A stretch of 6,152 bases of DNA from an uncultured Clostridia bacterium (lineage in GTDB: Bacteria > Bacillota > Clostridia > TANB77 > CAG-508), in contig CANRML010000076.1 in the NCBI GenBank assembly GCA_947631725.1, forward strand, positions 1-6,152. The letters run 5' to 3'. Shown in pieces: positions 1 through 5,857 of this stretch; position 1 is the stretch's first letter; each line of letters starts with the position of its first letter. Under the pieces are notes generated by a model, which saw only the letters and a program-made list of their open reading frames with translations, had not been told where the DNA came from and ran no database searches. The position numbers were made by a program, and so were the translations under genes.

Positions 1-152
1 AGGATGAAGTTTCCTATTCCTGCTCTTGCTAATCCTTCAACAACATATGAGCCTACTCCTCCAATTCCAAATATTGCCACTTTTGCATTTTGTAGTTTTT
101 GTACTCCTTCTTCTCCTATTAATAATTCTGTTCTTGAGAATTGTTCTGGCAT
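1..152 (-). CDS. tcdA: tRNA threonylcarbamoyladenosine dehydratase, N-terminal part (runs off the window)
   Basis: The first 50 codons read MPEQFSRTELLIGEEGVQKL and then a Rossmann strand with GIGGVGS at residues 29-35, followed by YVVEGLARAGIGNFI. The QFSRTELL opening and the GxGGVGS nucleotide-binding loop are typical of TcdA (YgdL/CsdL), an E1/ThiF-like enzyme. In studied bacteria this cytoplasmic enzyme uses ATP to dehydrate t6A at tRNA position 37 to its cyclic form. The catalytic residues and C-terminus lie beyond position 1, so completeness cannot be judged. The start at 152 is supported by AGAGGTGA eight bases upstream. The gene follows the DUF2974 gene by only 8 bp and is presumably co-transcribed with it and csaA. 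Another ThiF-family member (MoeB or ThiF type) is possible, but the N-terminal motif favours TcdA. Confidence 0.85.
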   Translation of the reverse strand, partial: MPEQFSRTELLIGEEGVQKLQNAKVAIFGIGGVGSYVVEGLARAGIGNFI

Positions 153-160
153 TAATTATT

Positions 161-168
161 TCACCTCT
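161..168 (-). promoter_or_regulatory. tcdA ribosome binding site covering the upstream stop codon
   Basis: The minus strand reads AGAGGTGA eight bases before the tcdA ATG. The last three bases, TGA, are the stop codon of the upstream DUF2974 gene. Ribosomes ending the hydrolase therefore sit on the tcdA initiation site, which suggests translational coupling of the two genes (inference). Confidence 0.8.
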
Positions 169-1357
169 TTTTCGCATTTACTTTCTTTTGCTTAAAGTAT
201 TTTTTATCAAATTCTTCTATTTTTGCTTTTTTATCATTTATATATTCTTCTTTTATACTATCAATTTTAGCTATTTCTTTTTCCTTTACTATATTTATAT
301 ATAGTGAAAAAATAATCTTAATCATGTTTGTTATAACTTTTTTGTCCTCTTTTGAAATTTGTCCATATTTTTTTAACATTTTTGGTATATTAGTTGAAAA
401 ATTTCTAGAAATTTCTCCAAATGTATTTGCATCTGTAGAATAAAATATTTCAAAAACAGTATCAATAAATATTTTTCTTTGTTCAGGTTTTGTCGTTTCT
501 AACCAATCTGTTAATGTTTTATCAATATTTTCACTTACTTCTGTATTTTGTTTTGATTTTATTAAATCATCTCTTAATACTTGCCATGAATATATATCAT
601 GTTGCAAAATTCCTTTTTCATTGCTTAATGAAATTGTTATTTTTTCCTTATGATTTAAAATTCTACCAATTATTGAATCTTGCGGAATATATGTCTCGAT
701 TTTATCTATAACTTTATCATTTCCATATTTATCTATAATGTTTTTACTAAATCCAGGTCCGTCATAGTTATATACTTTTATAATCCTATTTTGTACCTCA
801 TTAGGAATAGTAATTGCAGAATAAATTGCAACATTTCCACCTTTAGAATGTCCACCTATTCTAATATTTTTATTAGGATATTTTTTTGCTATTTTTTCTG
901 CATATTCTTTTCCCTCAATTTGGCAAGGTACATTGTCCATAAATGACATATTGAAATCTTCCTTCCACCCATATATAGTGTTATCTGTTCCAATATATGA
1001 AATGTACATTTCTTTATCTGATATATGAATTGTAATAGCACAAAATTGTTTTTCTGTTGCCTTTTCGTTAGTTTTTACATAATCTGTAATTTCCATGTTT
1101 TTAAATCTGTTACTTTGTCCTAAATATGTAATTAATTCTTTATCACCATTATATCGAAAATCTTCATTAGGTATATCTTTCATTTTTTTATAAATAGATT
1201 TTATGGTTTCTTTTTCATCCATTTTTATTTTTTCAAATACTAAATACGAAAATCTTGCTAAAATCATACTATCAATTTCATTAAATTTAAATTTTGAGGT
1301 TATAGGAATATCTCCTCTCCATAACAAATAATCATTTATATTAGACATATTTACCAT
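161..1357 (-). CDS. DUF2974 (Mbeg1-like) alpha/beta-hydrolase-family protein
   Basis: This 398-residue protein has the hallmarks of the DUF2974/Mbeg1-like family, an alpha/beta-hydrolase-like group of unknown substrate common in Firmicutes. Near the N-terminus is the family-typical DYLLWRGD (residues 9-16). YIGTD at 121-125 resembles the F-x-GTD oxyanion segment of lipase-like relatives. The nucleophile elbow GGHSKGGN (168-175) makes Ser171 the likely nucleophile; Asp199 in YNYDGPGF and His253 in LQHDIYSW are candidate triad partners. No signal peptide or clear membrane helix is seen, so it is probably cytoplasmic. The last 60 or so residues are lysine- and glutamate-rich and probably helical. 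The first ATG (1357) has AGAAAG only three bases away. An in-frame ATG at 1348 gives MSNINDYLLWRGD, closer to the usual family start, and may be the real one. It lies 28 bp after csaA and 8 bp before tcdA. Esterase or lipase activity is inferred from motifs only. Confidence 0.85.
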   Translation of the reverse strand: MVNMSNINDYLLWRGDIPITSKFKFNEIDSMILARFSYLVFEKIKMDEKETIKSIYKKMKDIPNEDFRYNGDKELITYLGQSNRFKNMEITDYVKTNEKATEKQFCAITIHISDKEMYISYIGTDNTIYGWKEDFNMSFMDNVPCQIEGKEYAEKIAKKYPNKNIRIGGHSKGGNVAIYSAITIPNEVQNRIIKVYNYDGPGFSKNIIDKYGNDKVIDKIETYIPQDSIIGRILNHKEKITISLSNEKGILQHDIYSWQVLRDDLIKSKQNTEVSENIDKTLTDWLETTKPEQRKIFIDTVFEIFYSTDANTFGEISRNFSTNIPKMLKKYGQISKEDKKVITNMIKIIFSLYINIVKEKEIAKIDSIKEEYINDKKAKIEEFDKKYFKQKKVNAKKR

Positions 1358-1385
1358 CTACTTTCTACAATTTTTATATTAAATA

Positions 1386-1715
1386 TTATCCTAATTTATC
1401 TCCATTTTCTACTTCTCTATCTGGTGTAATTAGTACAACTCCGTCTTTACTATAAGTTCCCAATACTAAAATTTCTGACATAAAGTCTGCTATTTGTCTT
1501 GGCGGAAAGTTCACTACTGCTAAAACTTGTTTACCTATTAATTCATTTGGCTTATAGATATCAGTTATTTGTGCAGAGGATTTTTTTATTCCAATTTCTT
1601 TTCCTAAATCTACTTTTAACTGATATGCTGGTTTCTTTGCTTTTTCAAATATTTTTGCATCTATAATTGTACCTACTCTTATATCTAATTTCATAAAATC
1701 TTCAAAAGTTACCAT
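1386..1715 (-). CDS. csaA: CsaA-type tRNA-binding chaperone-like protein
   Basis: This 109-residue protein matches CsaA closely in length (about 110 residues in Bacillus) and motifs. It opens with FEDFMKLDIRVGTI, followed by the conserved IGIKKSSAQIT (41-51), Y54-K-P, and VVNFPPRQIADFMSEILVLG (67-86). The fold is a small OB-fold related to the tRNA-binding domain of bacterial MetRS and Trbp111. CsaA is known as a dimer that binds tRNA and has been described as a secretion-related chaperone in Bacillus subtilis. The start at 1715 is chosen over an in-frame ATG at 1769 because AGAGGAGA sits seven bases upstream, the family begins here, and the longer version would start inside the promoter. It is the first gene of an operon continuing into the DUF2974 gene and tcdA. 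A free tRNA-binding domain with a different role cannot be excluded. Confidence 0.93.
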   Translation of the reverse strand: MVTFEDFMKLDIRVGTIIDAKIFEKAKKPAYQLKVDLGKEIGIKKSSAQITDIYKPNELIGKQVLAVVNFPPRQIADFMSEILVLGTYSKDGVVLITPDREVENGDKLG

Positions 1716-1722
1716 TATATTT

Positions 1723-1730
1723 TCTCCTCT
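1723..1730 (-). promoter_or_regulatory. csaA ribosome binding site (decides the start)
   Basis: The minus strand reads AGAGGAGA, seven bases before the ATG at 1715. No comparable site precedes the alternative in-frame ATG at 1769, so the site fixes the shorter, family-length protein. Confidence 0.88.
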
Positions 1731-1759
1731 AATTATTATCTTTTTTTGCTTTTGGATAT

Positions 1760-1788
1760 ATAATAGCATAAAATAAATTTTATATCAA
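1760..1788 (-). promoter_or_regulatory. Sigma-A-type promoter of the csaA operon
   Basis: On the minus strand TTGATA (1788-1783) and TATTAT (1765-1760) are separated by exactly 17 bases. The -10 is preceded by TGC, giving an extended -10. Transcription would start near 1753, leaving a leader of about 38 bases before csaA. The promoter lies between the hairpin that ends the transporter operon and csaA, so this operon can be expressed independently. Assigned from consensus only. Confidence 0.75.
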
Positions 1789-1852
1789 TAATATTTATTT
1801 GTTTTATGTAACTATCTTTCTTGGGTAATTTCAAATAACCGTTTCATGGCAC

Positions 1853-1889
1853 AATTATAACCACTTCATTTTCTGAAGTGGTTATAATT
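1853..1889 (-). terminator. Hairpin terminator after the BceB-like permease gene
   Basis: Two perfectly complementary 16-base arms (1853-1868 and 1874-1889) flank a five-base loop. The G+C-bearing core is CCACTTCA/TGAAGTGG, read on the minus strand and followed by TTATAATTG. That is a short, imperfect U-rich tract rather than a long one. The permease stop codon (1888-1890) lies within the outer A+T part of the stem. In the plus direction the stem is followed by T-rich sequence, so it might stop transcription both ways, but no plus-strand gene approaches it. Confidence 0.8.
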
Positions 1890-3978
1890 ATTCTTCTTTT
1901 ATAATATTTTTACTTCCTATATATGTTGATAGAAAATATAGACCATATATTACACCAATAATTATAACTGTTGCTATTATTGAAGGTAGTAAATCATCTT
2001 TTGATGCTAATCCTGACATTATTGTTATTGCAAATTGTATCCCAAAAGTAGAATGTATAATTGCTAAGACAAGTGGCATACCAAAGAAAATTCCTATTTG
2101 TGTAAATAATGCTTTATTAATCATTTTTTCATCACAACCAATTTTTCTTAAAATAGTATATCTTTGTTTATTATCACTTGCTTCTGTTAATTGTTTTAAT
2201 GCTAAAATAGCACTACTTGCTATTAAGAATATAATTCCTAGATAAATTGCTATAAATACTACTATTGTTGCTATACCAATACTTGCTTCCATTAAGCTGA
2301 TTTTTGTAAAGCCTTCTATTTCTATTCTATTATCATTTAGTGTTTTTACAAAATTTGAAGAACTTTCACTGCCTGTAAATATTTTTTCTATTTCTTGTTT
2401 TTCTTCATCAGTTGTTGCATTATAATTCGCTGATAACAAATACATTTCTTTCATTTCTTCTGTTAATGGACAATTATCTGGTACTAAAATAATTCCTAAA
2501 TTTGTATGGCTTGTTGACATCATTATAAATCCTTCTTGGCATTTATTATATTTTGGTTTATATTCTTTTCCTGCAATAGTTAAAGGATGTCCTTTTTCTA
2601 ATACTTTATTTCTTATCTCTGTTTGACTATCAAAATCACAAAGAACAATATATTCATCTTCATTTAATTCATATTCATTTATTCCATATAGTTTCGCTAT
2701 TTTATTATAATCAGATATTTTTACTATTTCTTCTGCTTTTTCATATTGAAGTCCTGGATACATCTTTTTTATTTCAGAATATTTATCTCCAAAAAATGTT
2801 TTCCAAGTTAAATTATTTGTAGTATACACTTCTATTTCAACAATGTCTTTTAATACATTTATATCTAAGCCGTTATTTATCAAAGTTTCTTTAATAGGAT
2901 GTTTTGAATCTTCTCGTTGTGTTTCTGTAGTTGTATGTTTTATCCCATATCTAGTATAACTTTCTGACAAATTAGCTGTTTTATATAGGTTCAAATCTAC
3001 TGGTGTCATTTCTTTTAATTCTCTTTGCATAGTATTTCTTAATGCTAAACTAGAAGATAATATACTAATAGTCATAAATAACATTAAACATATAACACTC
3101 ATACTTACAACCATTGTATTAATTTTGTTATTTATTTGTCTTAAAACAAACATATTTGTATCTTTTAAATAAACTTTCTTTATTTTTTGAGTTACAGTTA
3201 ATATAAATCCAGATAATGACCAAAATATTAACACTGTTCCAATAATCCCCATAAGAATAGGTGGTAAAATCTTTTCTGCTGTATTCATTGAGTTTACATC
3301 TCCTGTTACTTTCCAGTAGGCAAAACTTAGAATACTGCTACCAAATATAAATACTAGGACAGCTAAAAATGGATTCTTTATTTTTACTGTCTCATTTTTC
3401 TTTGTTGCATTTAATAAGTTAATTAGTTTGTATCTTGAAACTGTCATTGTGTTAAAAATCAAAACTAGCAAATACATTATTGCAAAATATATACAAGTTT
3501 TTATACAAGCATCTTTTGAGAATATAAAATGAAATTCACTCATATCAGACTCAAAGAGTTTTGCAACAAGTATAGACATAAATTGTGATGCAAATACACC
3601 AATTATAAGTCCGGCTGCAAGCGATATTATTCCCACAAATATAGTTTCTAATAAGATAATCTTTGATATTTGCCTTTTTCCCATCCCAAGTGTCATATAT
3701 ATGCCAAATTCTTTTTTTCTTCTATTTATTAAAAAATTATTAGCGTACACAATTAATAATCCTAATACTATTGCTACAAATACAGAAACGAATCCAAGCA
3801 TACCTATCATTAGCTCTATAATATTTCTTTTGGATTGAGAAACCTCTAGTATTGCTTGTTGACTATCTAAAGAATTGAACATATAGAAAATTGCTACACC
3901 TAGTACTAATGTCAAGAAATAAATCACATAATCTTTTATACTTTTTTTAATATTTTGGATTGATAATTTAAATAACAT
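1888..3978 (-). CDS. BceB-like ABC transporter permease (FtsX-type, peptide sensing/resistance)
   Basis: This 696-residue membrane protein has the Bce-type permease layout. By hydropathy there are ten helices, near residues 16-34, 57-78, 105-130, 160-180, 205-222, 240-262, 286-308, 566-592, 622-645 and 665-685. A large, mostly hydrophilic domain of about 255 residues (310-565) between helices 7 and 8 should face outside. FtsX-type cytoplasmic segments follow helices 2 and 8 (INRRKKEFGIYMTLGMGK at 84-101; LKQLTEASDNKQRYTILRKIG at 594-614). In studied systems this domain recognises peptide antibiotics or their lipid II-cycle complexes, and the permease passes the signal to the kinase. The extracellular domain and total length are somewhat above typical BceB proteins (about 650 residues). 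The start is fixed by GGAGGTGA eight bases upstream, inside the end of the ATPase gene, which it overlaps by 11 bases. The peptide handled cannot be told. Confidence 0.92.
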   Translation of the reverse strand: MLFKLSIQNIKKSIKDYVIYFLTLVLGVAIFYMFNSLDSQQAILEVSQSKRNIIELMIGMLGFVSVFVAIVLGLLIVYANNFLINRRKKEFGIYMTLGMGKRQISKIILLETIFVGIISLAAGLIIGVFASQFMSILVAKLFESDMSEFHFIFSKDACIKTCIYFAIMYLLVLIFNTMTVSRYKLINLLNATKKNETVKIKNPFLAVLVFIFGSSILSFAYWKVTGDVNSMNTAEKILPPILMGIIGTVLIFWSLSGFILTVTQKIKKVYLKDTNMFVLRQINNKINTMVVSMSVICLMLFMTISILSSSLALRNTMQRELKEMTPVDLNLYKTANLSESYTRYGIKHTTTETQREDSKHPIKETLINNGLDINVLKDIVEIEVYTTNNLTWKTFFGDKYSEIKKMYPGLQYEKAEEIVKISDYNKIAKLYGINEYELNEDEYIVLCDFDSQTEIRNKVLEKGHPLTIAGKEYKPKYNKCQEGFIMMSTSHTNLGIILVPDNCPLTEEMKEMYLLSANYNATTDEEKQEIEKIFTGSESSSNFVKTLNDNRIEIEGFTKISLMEASIGIATIVVFIAIYLGIIFLIASSAILALKQLTEASDNKQRYTILRKIGCDEKMINKALFTQIGIFFGMPLVLAIIHSTFGIQFAITIMSGLASKDDLLPSIIATVIIIGVIYGLYFLSTYIGSKNIIKEE

Positions 3979-4735
3979 TATTTAAGTCACCTCCAAGAAG
4001 TGTTTGTACCTCAATTATCTTTTCAAAGAATTGTTTTCTTGCGTCATTTCCTTTTATTAACTCATTAAAAATTTTTCCATCTTTTATAAACAAAATTCTG
4101 TTAGCATATGATGCAGTAAAAGCATCATGTGTTACCATTAAAATTGTTGCCTTCAATTTTTTGTTTAAATATTCAAAATTTTCTAATAGTTGCCTTGCTG
4201 ACTTTGAATCTAATGCTCCTGTTGGTTCATCTGCAAGTACAAGTTTTGGGTTTGTAATAATTGCTCTTGCAGATGCTACTCTTTGCTTTTGCCCTCCTGA
4301 TACTTGATATGGATATTTTTTTAATATGTCTTTTATCTCTAACTTTTCTGCAATTAGGTTTACTCTTTTATCAATTTCTTTAGTATTAACTTTTTGAACT
4401 GTTAAAGCTATTGCAATATTTTCATAGCAAGTTAATGTATCTAGTAAATTAAAATCTTGGAATATAAATCCTAATTTTTCTCTTCTAAATTTATTTAACT
4501 TGTTTCCTTTGAGTTTTGTAATATCCTCTCCATCTACAATTATATGTCCTGAAGTCACTTTATCTATTGTAGAAATACAATTTAATAATGTAGTTTTTCC
4601 AGAGCCAGAAGCTCCCATAATTCCTAGAAATTCTCCTTTTACTACAGTAAAACTAATATTATTTATTGCCTTTGTTAAATTTGTTTTGTTTCCATAGTAT
4701 TTCTCTGCATTTTTTACTTCTAATATATTTTCCAT
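3968..4735 (-). CDS. BceA-like ABC transporter ATP-binding protein
   Basis: This 255-residue ATPase has all nucleotide-binding motifs intact: Walker A GASGSGKTT (41-49), Q-loop glutamine 93 in FQDFNLLDTLT, signature VSGGQKQR (145-152), Walker B LVLADE with catalytic Glu170, D-loop GALDS (173-177) and switch His203 in VTHD. Length and the FQDFNLLDTLTCYENI segment fit the MacB/BceA-type group that pairs with FtsX-type permeases. It should act as a dimer on the inner membrane face, driving the permease encoded immediately downstream. Its start has AAAGGAG seven bases upstream (4743-4749), and its last codons overlap the permease start by 11 bases, implying coupled translation. It is the first gene after the candidate regulated promoter. 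LolD- or MacB-like export roles are less likely given the adjoining kinase and regulator. Confidence 0.94.
   Translation of the reverse strand: MENILEVKNAEKYYGNKTNLTKAINNISFTVVKGEFLGIMGASGSGKTTLLNCISTIDKVTSGHIIVDGEDITKLKGNKLNKFRREKLGFIFQDFNLLDTLTCYENIAIALTVQKVNTKEIDKRVNLIAEKLEIKDILKKYPYQVSGGQKQRVASARAIITNPKLVLADEPTGALDSKSARQLLENFEYLNKKLKATILMVTHDAFTASYANRILFIKDGKIFNELIKGNDARKQFFEKIIEVQTLLGGDLNNVI
3987..3994 (-). promoter_or_regulatory. Permease ribosome binding site inside the ATPase gene
   Basis: The minus strand reads GGAGGTGA, a full-strength Shine-Dalgarno match eight bases before the permease ATG, embedded in the last codons of the ATPase gene. It fixes the permease start and suggests that the two subunits are made in step. 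Confidence 0.88.
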
Positions 4736-4769
4736 AATATAACTCCTTTCAAAGTTTATGACTGATGTA

Positions 4770-4798
4770 ATTATATAGTCTTTGGAAAATAGTTGCCA
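4770..4798 (-). promoter_or_regulatory. Candidate regulated promoter of the ATPase-permease operon
   Basis: A perfect TATAAT -10 lies at 4775-4770 on the minus strand, about 28 bases of leader before the ATPase start if transcription begins near 4763. The -35 is poor: TGGCAA at a 17-base spacer (4798-4793), or ATGGCA at 18 bases. A good -10 with a weak -35 is expected for activator-dependent promoters, which fits control by the neighbouring response regulator (inference). Confidence 0.65.
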
Positions 4799-4807
4799 TC
4801 GATTTAT

Positions 4808-4824
4808 CTTACAAAAAGCTTACA
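4808..4824 (-). promoter_or_regulatory. Candidate response-regulator operator: tandem TGTAAG repeats
   Basis: On the minus strand TGTAAG occurs at 4824-4819 and again at 4813-4808, exactly 11 bases apart. From the predicted start site near 4763 the pair spans about -61 to -45, immediately upstream of the weak -35. OmpR/PhoB-family regulators bind head-to-tail sites with about one helical turn of spacing in this position, and such a regulator is encoded two genes upstream. Binding is inferred from geometry only. Confidence 0.5.
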
Positions 4825-4837
4825 TTTTTGAAAGGTT

Positions 4838-4853
4838 TTACATTTGCATGTAA
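4838..4853. repeat. Perfect inverted repeat TTACAT-N4-ATGTAA at the kinase gene end
   Basis: The plus strand reads TTACAT, TTGC, ATGTAA. The repeat covers the stop codon and last four codons of the kinase gene, so it is partly constrained by coding. Its half-site TGTAA is shared with the tandem repeats at 4808-4824. It would lie at roughly -75 to -90 of the transporter promoter and could be a second regulator site. The stem is too short and A+T-rich to be a convincing terminator. Confidence 0.4.
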
Positions 4854-5857
4854 CTACTATTAGGAAATATTAGTTTTACTTCTGTTCCTTCATTTTGAGT
4901 TGATTCTAATTCTATTGATATTCCTAATTTATCACATAATTTTTTGCATAAATATAAGCCTATACCAGTAGATCTTTTATCTAAGGTTCTACCATTTGTA
5001 CCAGTAAAACCTTTTTCAAATACTCTTGATATTTCACCATTTTTTATTCCTAATCCATTATCTTTTATGTATAATATAATATTTTCCTTGAATTTCTTTG
5101 CAAATATTGTAATTTGTGGTGTTCCGCTTCTTTTTCTGTATTTAACACTATTTTGTATGATTTGATTTAATATAAAAATAACCCATTTGCTATCAGTATT
5201 TACAGGTAATTCTAAATCATATGTATTTATTGATACTTTTTCATTGATTAGCACTGTTTTGTTCTTTTTGATACACTCATTTACAATATCTTTTAAATTG
5301 CTTTTCTTAATATAATAATCTTTTTCAACTGTATTACTTCTTGCATAATACAATGCTTGTTCAATATAATTTTCTACTTTATCTAATTCTTCATCTATGC
5401 TTTTAGTTACTGTGTTTTTATTATTTTCAATTATCATTTTACTTGTAGTAATTGGTGTTTTTATTTCATGAATCCACATTTCTATATATTCTTTATAATC
5501 ATCTTGTAAATATTTATATTTATTCACATTTTCTATCATGGATTTATCTATTTCTTCCAATATCTCCTTTAGTTTTTTTCCTTCTATAAAGTTAGGATTT
5601 TTAATTATTTCTGCAATTAAATACTTATCCTCCAATTCATCTAATAAGTTATAAATAGTCTTATAATATTTGTTTTTAGTTATATATTCAATAACAATGG
5701 AAATAAAGTATAAACCTAATATACATATTGGAATATATATTTTAATAAAGTTATTATCTAAATATGCAATCAAAAATATTTCTATAGTAATAATTCCAAA
5801 AATAATTAAGCTTATTTGTAATATCTTGTCTTTTATAAAACTACTAAATTTCATCAT
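4838..5857 (-). CDS. BceS-like intramembrane-sensing histidine kinase
   Basis: This 339-residue kinase begins with two hydrophobic helices (about 12-33 and 38-59) joined by only a few residues (around DNNF, 34-37). It therefore has no extracellular sensor domain, the hallmark of BceS-type intramembrane-sensing kinases. A coiled stretch leads to the phosphoacceptor box MWIHEIKTPI (His130). The ATPase domain has N-box NQIIQNSVKY (231-240), DNGLGI (266-271), F-box VFEKGFTG (279-286) and STGIGLYL (296-303), all intact. In this family the kinase forms a complex with the partner BceAB transporter, which detects the peptide. The gene overlaps the regulator by 14 bases. Two adjacent ATGs are possible starts (5857 and 5854); AGGAGA gives better spacing for the second, a one-residue difference. 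The next gene, the ATPase, begins 102 bp downstream behind its own promoter. Length matches the family. Confidence 0.93.
   Translation of the reverse strand: MMKFSSFIKDKILQISLIIFGIITIEIFLIAYLDNNFIKIYIPICILGLYFISIVIEYITKNKYYKTIYNLLDELEDKYLIAEIIKNPNFIEGKKLKEILEEIDKSMIENVNKYKYLQDDYKEYIEMWIHEIKTPITTSKMIIENNKNTVTKSIDEELDKVENYIEQALYYARSNTVEKDYYIKKSNLKDIVNECIKKNKTVLINEKVSINTYDLELPVNTDSKWVIFILNQIIQNSVKYRKRSGTPQITIFAKKFKENIILYIKDNGLGIKNGEISRVFEKGFTGTNGRTLDKRSTGIGLYLCKKLCDKLGISIELESTQNEGTEVKLIFPNSSYMQM

Noticed and set aside
26..946. Plus-strand open frames rich in Phe, Leu, Tyr and Ile opposite the DUF2974 gene
   Set aside because: They are antisense to a well-supported gene, have low-complexity hydrophobic composition caused by T-rich complement of A-rich codons, and lack ribosome binding sites.
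1716..1769. Eighteen-residue N-terminal extension of CsaA from the ATG at 1769
   Set aside because: It would begin inside the promoter, has no ribosome binding site, and makes the protein longer than the family; 1715 fits on all counts.
4736..4837. Riboswitch, small RNA or attenuator between kinase and ATPase genes
   Set aside because: The predicted leader is only about 28 bases, with no hairpin of note; the space is accounted for by a promoter and candidate operator.
4500..5165. Short plus-strand open frames opposite the ATPase and kinase genes
   Set aside because: They mirror conserved minus-strand motifs (for example the Walker A region) and show no protein-family features of their own.
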